DNA of 64,000 nucleotides from Lacibacter sp. H407 (GTDB lineage: Bacteria; Bacteroidota; Bacteroidia; Chitinophagales; Chitinophagaceae): contig NZ_JBBKTU010000001.1 in assembly GCF_037892605.1 (NCBI RefSeq), positions 620,001 to 684,000 on the forward strand, in the 5' to 3' direction. Numbering within the stretch: the first letter of the stretch is position 1; every line of letters starts with the position of its first letter. Position numbers and translations under genes: made by a program. This document shows, one piece after another, positions 35,291-43,710 of the stretch. Under the pieces are notes generated by a model. That model did no database searches. It was not told the origin of the DNA and saw nothing but the letters and a program-made list of their open reading frames with translations.

Positions 35291-36847
35291 TTACAATTTC
35301 TTTCGGCTGAACTCCTGCTTCATTTGTTTCAACCCCTCAGCTGCCAGTTTTGAACCAACTGAATCAACATTTTCAAAAAAGATCACCCGATCACCCAGCT
35401 GGCGTGAATGTTTGTAGGTAACAGAATCGATCAATGTTACTTTTTCAAAATGCTGAAATACTTCATCATCTGCACCCGGCATTTTTCGTCCAACAAAAAT
35501 TAAATGTTTGAAACCAATATCATTCGGAATCCAATGCAGGAACGATCCATTGTCGGTGATCACTTTTGATTTGAACTGCTCATCCGTTCCATAATATTTT
35601 AATGCACCTGCAAGTCCATAATGCCGGCAATAAACAATTGTGCTGTCTCTTTCGTTCTGCGGCAACGATAAAAACTGTTTCTCAGCTTTAGTTGTAATTT
35701 CTTTCCAGCCAAGGTAATCCGCAAAGTCTTGTGGTAACGAATGATTTTGTTGATCTTCCCATTTCAACATACCTGTTCCTTCCACATCACGCTCTTTATA
35801 ATAAGCGGCCAGTTTATCAGGTTCCCATAGTGGCATAGCCATCGGCAAGGTAAAGCCGGCAAGAAAAAGAATGACTGCAACAGTTACCCATCGTAACCAT
35901 TTTAGTTTTACAGTTGTCCATTGTTGCAAAGCCACTGAACCTGCTGCAAATAACATAGGATATAAACCCATGGAGTAATAATTTTTTCCGCTGCTTACTA
36001 TCAGCAATACAATTACTGTGAGATAGATCAAAGCCAGCATGCGGTACGGCTTACCTTTTGCAGTAAACAACCAGATCAATCCCATCACCCAAATAAAAAA
36101 TGCGGTGAAGTACATCAGTATCTGTCCCATCAAAAAATCAACCGGACTTAAAAACTTCAACTGCGTTTCTCTTAGTTCTTCCATGTGATGTAATAAGGGC
36201 CAGTTATGATTGTACTGCCAAATTAAATTGGGCAATGCGATCAATAACGCAAGCATTCCTGCGCCGTACAAATGTTTATTTAATAAAAGTGAACGGTATT
36301 GTGTAAGCAACAGGGCCACTGCAAAACCTAGTATAAAAAATGAAACCGAATTTTTACTTAACCACGCACAACCAAACGCTAAGCCGATCCAATACAGATA
36401 CCTTACTTGTCTCGTATTGATATATCTGATAATTAAGTAAGCACTCAATGTCCACCAGAACACTTCCAGAAAATTTGCCTGGAATAAAAAATGTAACCGC
36501 AGGTAAGCCGTAAACATGATACACAAGCCGGCGATAAATACAGCAAACAATTTTCCACCCATTTCCAACACCATAGCACAAGTGATGATGAGTGTGAAAG
36601 CTCCAAACAAGGAAGGCCAGAATTTTACCCAGAAGAAACTTCCGCCAAATACATGTGTGAGGTATGACAACCAGGAAAGCATTGGTGGCACTTCCATATA
36701 ACCCCATGCTAAATGATGTCCTTGTTCCAAATACAAAAATTCATCTCGGTGTAATTCGTAAACGGGATGCTGTAAAAAAAACGGCAAGGCAAATTTGATG
36801 AGTGCCAGCAAGAAAATAAATGGCCAGGCAGATTTAGTAAGGTTCAT
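35291..36847 (-). CDS. ArnT/PMT-like membrane glycosyltransferase (GT39 superfamily)
   Basis: The protein has 518 residues with about eleven membrane helices in the first 360, then a soluble C-terminal domain (about 365-518). The N-terminal loop YELHRDEFLYLEQGHHLAWG has the acidic pair after helix 1 that is the catalytic region of polyprenyl-phosphate-sugar dependent transferases of the PMT/ArnT type, and the EVPPMLSWLSY motif follows. The family moves a sugar from a lipid carrier to a lipid A, protein or glycan acceptor on the periplasmic side. Donor and acceptor are unknown here. The gene stands alone between the B12-binding gene and the divergent aldo/keto reductase. Confidence 0.8.
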   Translation of the reverse strand: MNLTKSAWPFIFLLALIKFALPFFLQHPVYELHRDEFLYLEQGHHLAWGYMEVPPMLSWLSYLTHVFGGSFFWVKFWPSLFGAFTLIITCAMVLEMGGKLFAVFIAGLCIMFTAYLRLHFLFQANFLEVFWWTLSAYLIIRYINTRQVRYLYWIGLAFGCAWLSKNSVSFFILGFAVALLLTQYRSLLLNKHLYGAGMLALLIALPNLIWQYNHNWPLLHHMEELRETQLKFLSPVDFLMGQILMYFTAFFIWVMGLIWLFTAKGKPYRMLALIYLTVIVLLIVSSGKNYYSMGLYPMLFAAGSVALQQWTTVKLKWLRWVTVAVILFLAGFTLPMAMPLWEPDKLAAYYKERDVEGTGMLKWEDQQNHSLPQDFADYLGWKEITTKAEKQFLSLPQNERDSTIVYCRHYGLAGALKYYGTDEQFKSKVITDNGSFLHWIPNDIGFKHLIFVGRKMPGADDEVFQHFEKVTLIDSVTYKHSRQLGDRVIFFENVDSVGSKLAAEGLKQMKQEFSRKKL

Positions 36848-36882
36848 GAAGTTAAGATAATAGCTTATCTGTAAATTACATT

Positions 36883-37872
36883 ATGAACTATCGAAAATTT
36901 GGCAACACAGACTTATCAGTAAGTGAAATTGGTTTTGGTGCATGGGCTATTGGCGGAGGTGCCATGATCGGCACTACCGCTATTGGTTGGGGTGATGCAG
37001 ACGATAACACATCGATCAAAGCCATCCATGCAGCATTGGATGCAGGGATCAACTTTTTTGATACTGCGGATATTTATGGTCTTGGTCATTCAGAAAAAAT
37101 GATTGGCAATGAAATTGGTAACAGAAGCGATGTAGTTATTGCAACGAAAGTGGGCAATGTTGCACGCAACGAACAATTCACTGTTGATTATTCCAAAGAA
37201 TATATCCTTTCTGCATGCGAAGCATCTTTGAAACGATTGAACAGAGATGCAATTGATTACTATCAGCTGCACACAGCCCGTCTAACACATTTACAAAACG
37301 GCGAATGCATTGAAGCTATGCAACAGTTACAGCAACAAGGTAAGATCCGCTACTGGGGTTTATCGTTGAATACGTTTGAACCAAACGATGATGCAGATTT
37401 TCTATTGAATAATCATTTAGGGAATGGTTTTCAGTTAGTGCTCAACATCATTAATCAGAAAGCATTACCGTTAATGAAAACCGCAGCAGCAAAAGGCTAT
37501 GGCATTATTGCACGTATGCCTTTACAGTTTGGTTTGCTTACCGGCAAGTTTGATGAGCAGGTGAATTTCACTGACAATGATCATCGGAAGAACCGGTTAA
37601 CAAAAGAAGTGATTGATGCTACTTTACGTGCAACAGAACCTGTTTGGAAACTGTGCGGCAAATACAATTGCACAAAAACACAACTGGCGTTGAGCTATAT
37701 TTTAAGTTATGATGAAGTGTCTGTAATTATTCCCGGTATTCGCACACCGGAACAGGTGAAGTTGAATACGGATGGTTTATTTAAACTGGAGAAAGCCGAT
37801 CAACAAATGATTGAAGAGTTAGGCAAGGGCTCATTTGTTGAGTTGATGGAGTTGATACGAAAACAGGGATAG
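36883..37872 (+). CDS. Aldo/keto reductase
   Basis: The protein has 329 residues in a TIM barrel. It opens MNYRKFGNTDLSVSEIGFGAWAIGGG. The tetrad residues are in FFDTADIYGLGHSE (Asp and Tyr), VVIATKVG (Lys) and DYYQLHTARL (His). The C-terminal NADPH-binding part has LSYILSYDEVSVIIPGIRTP. It belongs to the plant-auxin-induced/YajO-like branch of the superfamily. The substrate is not predictable; typical members reduce aldehydes or sugars. It is monocistronic and divergent from the glycosyltransferase gene, with only 35 bases between the two starts, so the promoters overlap. A strong terminator follows. Confidence 0.92.
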   Translation: MNYRKFGNTDLSVSEIGFGAWAIGGGAMIGTTAIGWGDADDNTSIKAIHAALDAGINFFDTADIYGLGHSEKMIGNEIGNRSDVVIATKVGNVARNEQFTVDYSKEYILSACEASLKRLNRDAIDYYQLHTARLTHLQNGECIEAMQQLQQQGKIRYWGLSLNTFEPNDDADFLLNNHLGNGFQLVLNIINQKALPLMKTAAAKGYGIIARMPLQFGLLTGKFDEQVNFTDNDHRKNRLTKEVIDATLRATEPVWKLCGKYNCTKTQLALSYILSYDEVSVIIPGIRTPEQVKLNTDGLFKLEKADQQMIEELGKGSFVELMELIRKQG

Positions 37873-37879
37873 CACTGAA

Positions 37880-37919
37880 ATCATAAAATGCCTCTGCAGT
37901 TGCAGAGGCATTTTATGAT
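37880..37919. terminator. Long bidirectional terminator between the aldo/keto reductase gene and gltX
   Basis: ATCATAAAATGCCTCTGCA (37880-37898) is fully complementary to 37901-37919, giving a 19-base inverted repeat with only two bases between the arms. TTTT runs lie in the outer stem on both strands. It is the longest perfect stem seen in the window. Confidence 0.85.
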
Positions 37920-37932
37920 ATAACAAAGTTTT

Positions 37933-39447
37933 TTACAGTAAGCTCAACGCATACTCCATCCGCTTTACTGTTTCTTCTTTACCAATTATTTCTGCTATTT
38001 GAAAAACAGCAGGGCCAAACTTGCCGCCAACCAACATAATACGCATAGGCAATTGCAGTTCGCCTGGCTTAATATTTTTTGCTGTTGCCAACGCTTTAAA
38101 TGCATTTTCAATAGCTGTTAATTCCCAGTCGCCCATTGTTTTAAGCACATCAACGTACTCTGCAAAAAACTGTTTTTTCTCTTCGCTCCATTTTGGTTTC
38201 ACTGCATCCAGCTCTAGAGTTTCCGGCGCTTTAAAAAAGAAACCACCCTGCTGTACAAAATCAGGCAACAGTGTGCAGCGGTCTTTCACCAGTTCAATTA
38301 CTTTTTCAAGTTTTGCTGTATCACTTACATCAATACCACTTGCTGCAAAGTATGATTCAATTTGCAATCGCAAATCCGAAACCGGCAATCGCTTGATCCA
38401 TTCATGGTTGAACCACTTTGCTTTTTCATAATCAAACTTTGCACCTGCACTATGTACACGTTTAATATCAAAACTGGCGATCAACTCATCTATGCTGTAC
38501 AATTCTTTTTCTGTACCATCGTTCCAGCCAAGCACTGCCAATAAATTAATGAATGCTTCCGGCAAAAATCCTTTTTCAAGAAAGCCTTCGGTTAATTCAT
38601 TTGTTTTAGGATCGGTCCAGTTCATTGCAAAAACAGGGAACCCATATTTAGCACCATCACGTTTACTCAACTTTCCACTCGGTCCTAGTATCAATGGCAA
38701 GTGTGCCCATTGCGGCATCGATGCTTCCCATCCCAAGTATTTCCATAACAATAAATGCACAGGTGCACTTGGCAACCACTCCTCTCCACGAAATGCATGG
38801 GTGATCTTCATTAAATAATCATCTACCACCACAGCCAAATGATAAGTGGGCATACCATCGGCTTTCAGCAATACTTTATCATCAACCAATCCTGTTTGGA
38901 AACTTACTTCACCACGGATCATGTCTGTAAAAGTCAACACATCATTCTCCGGCATTTTAATACGGATCACATGCGGTATATTTTTTTCCAACAGTTCCCT
39001 TACTTGATCATCAGTTAAGTTCAAACTGTTCCGCATGTCTCTGCGGGCACGATGATCGTACTGTGGTGAAGGGTTCTCGTCGGTTTTTAATTCTTCACGC
39101 ATCTTCTCCAACTCCTCTTTGGTATCAAATGCATAATAAGCAAAACCACGTGCTACTAACGTTTCCGCATAGCTGCGGTACATCTCCTTGCGTTCACTCT
39201 GGCGGTAAGGACCATAAGGGCCATTATGCACAGGACTTTCATCGGGCTCCAATCCGCACCATTTCAAACAATTGAAAATGTATTCTTCAGCACCGGCTAC
39301 AAAGCGTGTTTGGTCGGTATCTTCTATCCGCAATACAAACTCGCCACCATGATGCTTCGCAAATAAATAATTATACAACACGGTGCGTACACCGCCCAAA
39401 TGCAAACCTCCCGTTGGACTGGGAGCAAAACGAACTCGTACACTCAT
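37933..39447 (-). CDS. gltX: Glutamyl-tRNA synthetase
   Basis: The protein has 504 residues. The class I HIGH motif is present as APSPTGGLHLGGVRT (residues 7-21) and the KMSKS motif as GPSGKLSKRDGAKYG (about 251-265). The DTDQ-containing LRIEDTDQTRF segment is typical of GluRS. It charges tRNA-Glu; organisms of this group usually have a separate GlnRS or an amidotransferase, neither of which is seen here. The start ATG 39447 lies only 4 bases after a TATCTTTG promoter box, so the mRNA may be leaderless. The gene converges with the aldo/keto reductase at a shared terminator. Confidence 0.95.
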   Translation of the reverse strand: MSVRVRFAPSPTGGLHLGGVRTVLYNYLFAKHHGGEFVLRIEDTDQTRFVAGAEEYIFNCLKWCGLEPDESPVHNGPYGPYRQSERKEMYRSYAETLVARGFAYYAFDTKEELEKMREELKTDENPSPQYDHRARRDMRNSLNLTDDQVRELLEKNIPHVIRIKMPENDVLTFTDMIRGEVSFQTGLVDDKVLLKADGMPTYHLAVVVDDYLMKITHAFRGEEWLPSAPVHLLLWKYLGWEASMPQWAHLPLILGPSGKLSKRDGAKYGFPVFAMNWTDPKTNELTEGFLEKGFLPEAFINLLAVLGWNDGTEKELYSIDELIASFDIKRVHSAGAKFDYEKAKWFNHEWIKRLPVSDLRLQIESYFAASGIDVSDTAKLEKVIELVKDRCTLLPDFVQQGGFFFKAPETLELDAVKPKWSEEKKQFFAEYVDVLKTMGDWELTAIENAFKALATAKNIKPGELQLPMRIMLVGGKFGPAVFQIAEIIGKEETVKRMEYALSLL

Positions 39448-39451
39448 GCCG

Positions 39452-39459
39452 CAAAGATA
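39452..39459 (-). promoter_or_regulatory. Promoter -7 box (TATCTTTG) for gltX
   Basis: Exact TANNTTTG match on the minus strand, only 4 bases before the gltX ATG at 39447. Transcription would begin at or almost at the start codon. Confidence 0.55.
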
Positions 39460-39525
39460 AAGTCAAAAACCCCAAACCCCTAAAGGCGCTTTAAACGTTT
39501 TCAATTTTATACCTTCACCAAATCA

Positions 39526-40467
39526 ATGAAGAAATATTTCTGCCTGCTCATTTTACTTTTTACCTGTATTGCCACGAATGCGCAGACTGATTTTACGTTT
39601 CCATCACTTGTGGTTGATTATGATAGCGCCATCATTTTTCGACACCTGAAACTGATCCCAATCAAACGAATTGAGCAGTTAACCGACAGCAACTTTGTAA
39701 CACCCAACTCCATTTCATTAAAAGCAGGGATGGGCAAAGGAACGGTGAAATTAAAAGAGCGTGGAAATTATATGCTCGACAACATAAACGTTCTGTTGAT
39801 TGAAAACAACAGCGGCAAAGATCTCGTGATCAAAAGTGGAGAAATTGTAATGGGAGGAAGGCAGGACCGTGTTTTTGCCAGAGACACTATTCTTGAAACA
39901 GGCAAACAACATCTTGTTCCTGTTTATTGCATTGAAGAAAACCGCTGGAGCGAAAAAGAAAAAAAGTTTATCTATCGTGGTACAACCGGAAGCGGATTAC
40001 AAACCATTATTGATACAGCACAAAACCAAACAAAGGTTTGGGATGAAATTCGTCGACTGCTCAAACAAAACAATCAAACAGGTTCGTCATCGTATGCAGC
40101 ATTGTTGAACAATCGGAAAGTAGCTGATACTTCGCAACAATACGTTCGTTATTTCTTACAAGCTTTGAGAAGTAAAGACAGCAGTATTGTCGGCATCATC
40201 GCATCAACAGGTCATAAAATATTAGGTGCTGATGTTTTTATCAGCACCTCCCTTTTTTATCAAACTCTACCTGGCTTGTTGGAAAAATACTGTAACGAAG
40301 CCGTGCTTACGGGTACAACTGCAAATTCAAACAACAGCCTCGAAACTGCATATGCTAACGAAATGTTTTCTCCACAAACACAATCTGCTTTTCTATCAAA
40401 GAAAGGAAAACGATTTTTTTATAAAAACGTCTTGATCCAATTAACCGGATTCTCTCATCTGTACTAA
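39526..40467 (+). CDS. Secreted ARPP-1 domain protein
   Basis: The protein has 313 residues with the signal peptide MKKYFCLLILLFTCIATNAQ. The rest looks like one ARPP-1 domain (ARG and Rhodanese-Phosphatase-superfamily-associated Protein): IENNSGKDLVIKSGEIVMGG, then RQDRVFARDTILETGKQHLV, then PVYCIEENRWSEKEKKF. The function of the domain is not established. The next gene, a polysaccharide deacetylase, starts 8 bases after the stop, so the two are likely co-transcribed; this may place it at the cell wall or a surface polysaccharide. A role with ADP-ribosylglycohydrolase or phosphatase partners, implied by the domain name, has no support from the neighbours here. Confidence 0.75.
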   Translation: MKKYFCLLILLFTCIATNAQTDFTFPSLVVDYDSAIIFRHLKLIPIKRIEQLTDSNFVTPNSISLKAGMGKGTVKLKERGNYMLDNINVLLIENNSGKDLVIKSGEIVMGGRQDRVFARDTILETGKQHLVPVYCIEENRWSEKEKKFIYRGTTGSGLQTIIDTAQNQTKVWDEIRRLLKQNNQTGSSSYAALLNNRKVADTSQQYVRYFLQALRSKDSSIVGIIASTGHKILGADVFISTSLFYQTLPGLLEKYCNEAVLTGTTANSNNSLETAYANEMFSPQTQSAFLSKKGKRFFYKNVLIQLTGFSHLY

Positions 40468-40475
40468 CTTCAACT

Positions 40476-41102
40476 ATGTTTTATACCACAACAACACCAT
40501 GGTGGCTCCGTATGTTATTCCCTCCGGATCTTACATGGAGTTTTCCTACAAAAGAAAAAGTGTTATACTTAACATTCGATGATGGTCCAACTCCTGTTGC
40601 AACTGAGTTTGTGTTGGATGAATTAAAAAAGTACAATGCTAAAGCAACTTTTTTTTGCATTGGCAACAATGTGCAACAACATTCTCAGTTATATCAACGT
40701 CTTTTTGCAGAAGGTCATCGTGTAGGTAATCATACATACGATCACTTAAATGGATTTCATACAACAGATGAATTGTGGTTGAATAATATTAAAGAAGCAG
40801 CAAAATGGATCGATTCAGATCTGTTTCGCCCACCTTATGGAAAGATCAGAAGCTTCCCCGCAAAAGTGTTGAAAGAATCAAACCCGCCTTTTAAAATAAT
40901 CATGTGGAGTGTACTGAGTGCCGATTTCGATACGAACATCAGTCCGCAAAAATGCCTTGATAATGTAACGAAGAACACAAAACCGGGTAGCATCATCGTA
41001 TTTCACGATAGTGAAAAGGCCTTTCCCAATCTGCGGTTTGCACTGCCTGAAGTATTGAAATTATTTTCGGGTGAGGGTTACCGTTTTGAAGTAATACGCT
41101 AG
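40476..41102 (+). CDS. Polysaccharide deacetylase (NodB homology domain)
   Basis: The protein has 208 residues and is a compact NodB domain. Motif 1 is LTFDDGPTP (33-41) with D35 as catalytic base and D36 as metal ligand. Motif 2 is NHTYDH (85-90) with the H86 and H90 metal ligands. Motif 3 is FRPPYGKI, and the closing motif is IIVFHDS. It removes N- or O-acetyl groups from a polysaccharide such as peptidoglycan or chitin-like chains; the substrate is not readable. No signal peptide is clear at MFYTTTTPWWLRMLFPPDL, though a short hydrophobic N-terminus could be a membrane anchor. It follows the ARPP-1 gene by 8 bases and ends before a terminator. Confidence 0.9.
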   Translation: MFYTTTTPWWLRMLFPPDLTWSFPTKEKVLYLTFDDGPTPVATEFVLDELKKYNAKATFFCIGNNVQQHSQLYQRLFAEGHRVGNHTYDHLNGFHTTDELWLNNIKEAAKWIDSDLFRPPYGKIRSFPAKVLKESNPPFKIIMWSVLSADFDTNISPQKCLDNVTKNTKPGSIIVFHDSEKAFPNLRFALPEVLKLFSGEGYRFEVIR

Positions 41103-41121
41103 AAATGAGCTGAAAAAAGGA

Positions 41122-41151
41122 GGGCCGGGGTGGAAACCCTGGCCCGTTTTT
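41122..41151 (+). terminator. Rho-independent terminator after the polysaccharide deacetylase gene
   Basis: GGGCCGGGGT (41122-41131) pairs with ACCCTGGCCC (41136-41145), one G-T pair, loop of 4, followed by GTTTTT. It is about 20 bases past the stop at 41102. Confidence 0.85.
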
Positions 41152-41216
41152 AATCCGTACCCTATGAAAACTTTTGCTAAGGTACAATTTCTTTTATCAG
41201 ATGCAAGTGTTTTTTC

Positions 41217-42110
41217 TTAGGGCAGCGTAATGATTCTTACGTTTCCGTTTACGGTTAATTCCGCTTTATTGTCGCAACGGCCATCACCGAAGTCCAGGAG
41301 CCCGTTTGTATTGTTGACCCTGATCCGGAGAACGCCTTTGGAGATCCAGCGGCAGGTGAATTTTTTGATCAGGGGTTCAATTACTTCATGACCCCAGCTT
41401 TTGCCACGGCTGTTTTCGCCACGGCCACCGCCTGTAATCGAAAAGATATCATCCAATGGCCAAAGTGGCGTACCATTGCCTTCCAACTGGGCTACAGTGC
41501 GAACACTACTCCATTTTACCCAACGGCCACTGTCCCATGTAAGCTTACCCTCAATCACTTTCGTGGTGAAAATCTTGTTGTTGCTGGTGCTGTTATTGGT
41601 AACCTCATGAGTTCCCTGTATTTGTAAGCTGTCTATTTTATAACGGTCGAAGGTTGTAGTTGCCTTGCTACCAGGGATACGCATCGGACCAGAATACACC
41701 GTAATGATCTTGCCTTTACGGACTTTTCCATCACGACCTTTGCATCCATCGCCAAAATTGATCGTAACTGTTTTTGGGAACACACCCGGTGTTTGAGGAA
41801 CTACGGTAATCGTAAAGCAGCGGATACTGTCTACCCGACCCACAAAATTGCCGCCTTCCATACGGCCATAAATACCTACACCGGCAGTAATACCCAGGTC
41901 TTCGCCATTGGCTTCGGCACCAATACCCATGGTGTTATCAAATACGTCGTCAAATGCAGCTTCGGCCTCGCTATTGCTTTCGGTACTTTCTACTGTTGAT
42001 ATTTCTTCGTCTTGTGATTGACTGGCCTCTTTTTTACAGGCTGTGAAGGTGAGAGCACCCAGAAGCAGGAATGCCATTGTGCCTTTTGTGAAAATTGAAC
42101 TTGTTTTCAT
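41217..42110 (-). CDS. Lipoprotein of unknown function (297 aa)
   Basis: The N-terminus MKTSSIFTKGTMAFLLLGAL ends in the lipobox-like LTFTACKKEAS, a Cys context usual for Bacteroidota lipoproteins. A Glu/Ser-rich linker (about 28-55) follows, then a beta-rich domain with TVTINFGDGCKGRDGKVRKG near 125 and a second FGDGRCDNKAEL near 275. The two FGDGxC motifs suggest either an internal repeat or a disulfide-linked sheet. The lack of the LES-type surface signal directly after Cys leaves the side of the outer membrane open. No enzyme motif was found. The gene is monocistronic, convergent with the deacetylase gene. Confidence 0.75.
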   Translation of the reverse strand: MKTSSIFTKGTMAFLLLGALTFTACKKEASQSQDEEISTVESTESNSEAEAAFDDVFDNTMGIGAEANGEDLGITAGVGIYGRMEGGNFVGRVDSIRCFTITVVPQTPGVFPKTVTINFGDGCKGRDGKVRKGKIITVYSGPMRIPGSKATTTFDRYKIDSLQIQGTHEVTNNSTSNNKIFTTKVIEGKLTWDSGRWVKWSSVRTVAQLEGNGTPLWPLDDIFSITGGGRGENSRGKSWGHEVIEPLIKKFTCRWISKGVLRIRVNNTNGLLDFGDGRCDNKAELTVNGNVRIITLP

Positions 42111-42258
42111 GATATACGCTTTTGGTGGTTTAAATTAAAAACTGATCTGTACAAAGACTGGCTACCCAACAGTTGGTTTAAAGCCTGTTAAAAATAATTA
42201 GGGAATGATGGTCGGATATTTGAAAAGTCCATCCCGTTTATAGCTTGCCGGAAGAGCT

Positions 42259-42266
42259 TACTTTTG
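42259..42266 (+). promoter_or_regulatory. Promoter -7 box (TACTTTTG) for tatD
   Basis: Exact TANNTTTG match, 7 bases before the ATG at 42274. Transcription probably starts within a few bases of this ATG. Confidence 0.5.
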
Positions 42267-42273
42267 CCGTTCT

Positions 42274-43041
42274 ATGACGATGATCGACACACATACACAC
42301 CTCTATCTCGATGATTTTAAAGCGGATATACAGGAAGTGATCAGCAGGGCCAGAAGTGCCGGCGTTGAAAAATTCTATCTGCCCAATATTGACAGCAGTT
42401 CCATCGAAGACCTGTTGAATCTTGAACAACAGTTTCCCGGAGAATGTATTGGAATGATGGGGCTGCACCCCTGTTCAGTAAAAGAAAATGTGGCTGATGA
42501 ATTGAAGCTGGTAGAAGAATGGCTGAAAAAAAGGCCGTTTGTGGCAGTTGGTGAAATCGGGCTGGATTATTATTGGGACAGGACGTTTATTGCTGAACAG
42601 AAAGATGCTTTTCGACTGCAGGTCAAATGGGCACAGGAACTAAACCTGCCAATCGTGATCCACAGCCGGGATTCCATGCAGGATTGTATTGATTTGGTTC
42701 GTGAACATCAGAACGGAAAGCTGCGGGGTATTTTTCATTGCTTTGGCGGAACTGTGGAAGAGGCAAAACAAATCATCGACCTTGGGTTTTTAATGGGCAT
42801 TGGCGGCGTAATCACTTACAAGAAATCAGGTTTGGCTGAAGTACTTGCTTCTATACCGATCGAACAACTTGTACTTGAAACCGATGCGCCTTACTTAACT
42901 CCCGTTCCGTTTCGGGGAAAACGAAATGAGCCATCGTATCTAAAATATGTGGTCGATAAAATGGCAGAGACAATGAATCTTTCGCCTGAAGAAATTGCAA
43001 TTCAAACAACACTCAACGCACAAAATTTATTCGGTAGCTGA
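42274..43041 (+). CDS. tatD: TatD family metal-dependent hydrolase
   Basis: The protein has 255 residues in an amidohydrolase-type TIM barrel. Metal ligands and signatures are visible: [12 protein letters not shown] at the N-terminus, [13 protein letters not shown] near 91, VIHSRDS near 128, GIFHCFGG near 151 and [14 protein letters not shown] near 200. Family members are metal-dependent 3'-5' exonucleases and some process D-aminoacyl or nucleic-acid substrates. Two in-frame ATGs exist, 42274 and 42280; the second, giving MIDTHTH, would fit homologues equally well and would leave a slightly longer leader after the promoter box. The gene ends 33 bases before the tRNA-Ser gene. Confidence 0.92.
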   Translation: MTMIDTHTHLYLDDFKADIQEVISRARSAGVEKFYLPNIDSSSIEDLLNLEQQFPGECIGMMGLHPCSVKENVADELKLVEEWLKKRPFVAVGEIGLDYYWDRTFIAEQKDAFRLQVKWAQELNLPIVIHSRDSMQDCIDLVREHQNGKLRGIFHCFGGTVEEAKQIIDLGFLMGIGGVITYKKSGLAEVLASIPIEQLVLETDAPYLTPVPFRGKRNEPSYLKYVVDKMAETMNLSPEEIAIQTTLNAQNLFGS

Positions 43042-43053
43042 TTCTTATAACTG

Positions 43054-43061
43054 TATTTTTG
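43054..43061 (+). promoter_or_regulatory. Promoter -7 box (TATTTTTG) for tRNA-Ser
   Basis: Exact TANNTTTG match with 12 bases between the box and the mature 5' end at 43074. TTCG at 43030-43033 is a possible -33 element. Because it precedes a non-coding RNA gene it gives independent support to the motif. Confidence 0.6.
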
Positions 43062-43073
43062 CTGCCCTTTAAC

Positions 43074-43160
43074 GGAGACGTGTCCGAGTGGTTGAAGGAG
43101 CACGCCTGGAAAGTGTGTATACGGGAAACTGTATCAAGGGTTCGAATCCCTTCGTCTCCG
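43074..43160 (+). tRNA. tRNA-Ser (anticodon GGA)
   Basis: The acceptor arms GGAGACG (43074-43080) and CGTCTCC (43153-43159) pair fully, with discriminator G at 43160. The anticodon arm is CACGC-CTGGAAA-GTGTG with anticodon GGA at 43108-43110, reading UCC and UCU. The long variable arm, a 6-bp stem with a GAAA loop, is typical of a class II serine tRNA. The T arm has GGGTTCGAATCCC. The 3' CCA is not encoded and must be added after transcription. A promoter box lies upstream and a terminator downstream, so it is transcribed on its own. Confidence 0.95.
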
Positions 43161-43166
43161 CAAAAT

Positions 43167-43200
43167 GAAAATGCTCAACAGAATCTGTTGAGCATTTTTT
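43167..43200. terminator. Bidirectional terminator for tRNA-Ser and the acpP-fabF-rnc operon
   Basis: AAAATGCTCAACAG (43168-43181) pairs with CTGTTGAGCATTTT (43185-43198) around a 3-base loop, ending in TTTTTT. On the other strand it closes the gene ending at 43215. Confidence 0.88.
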
Positions 43201-43214
43201 ATTTCAAATTACTT

Positions 43215-43679
43215 TTATTTCTTCTTGGCTGCAGCCACTTTCTTCTTCCCTGTTTCTGTCATAGCAAAGGAACGTGTCATCGTTTTAATTTTTTCAGGCT
43301 TACGAAAACGTAAAGCACTCCAGTCTTCATCAATAGCAACGGCACGAACCGGTTCATACCCAAGCTCGCCTAATTTTTTCCAACCGCTGTCACGGTTAAA
43401 ATCGCATTTGTATTTTTTAGAAGTTCCCTTGGGGTAACAAAACCAAAGCACAGCATCCTCTTCGGCCTTCTTTGCAATTTGCTCAGCGGCTTTGTTTACT
43501 TCAGTTTGTTTGGTTGCAAATACAATTGCAAATGAAATAGATTTCAACTTGCCGATGCTTTCAACAACATTCGTGAGCTCACCCATTGCTTTCAACTCGG
43601 AAAGAAAACTATCCGGATGATTGATCGATAAAATAGCGGAGTGATCTTTGAAATTTAGTTTTTTGAATAGCGGAGTCAT
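43215..43679 (-). CDS. Conserved protein of unknown function with a Lys-rich tail (154 aa)
   Basis: The protein has 154 residues and no signal peptide. Conserved-looking features are a Rossmann-like opening (FKDHSAILSINHPDSF), AVLWFCYPKGTSKKYKCDFNR near 85-105 and VRAVAIDEDWSALRFRKPEK near 116-135, then a basic Lys/Ala tail (KKKVAAAKKK). Similar proteins are common in Bacteroidota and some are annotated as DUF3052-like; this assignment is tentative. The gene is the last of the acpP-fabF-rnc run, 31 bases after rnc. The YPKxTSKKYK and DEDWSALRFR motifs are strongly basic or acidic patches that could bind nucleic acid or a cofactor, but that is speculation. Confidence 0.7.
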   Translation of the reverse strand: MTPLFKKLNFKDHSAILSINHPDSFLSELKAMGELTNVVESIGKLKSISFAIVFATKQTEVNKAAEQIAKKAEEDAVLWFCYPKGTSKKYKCDFNRDSGWKKLGELGYEPVRAVAIDEDWSALRFRKPEKIKTMTRSFAMTETGKKKVAAAKKK

Positions 43680-43710
43680 ATCGCTGCAAAAGGATTTACA
43701 AATATGAACA

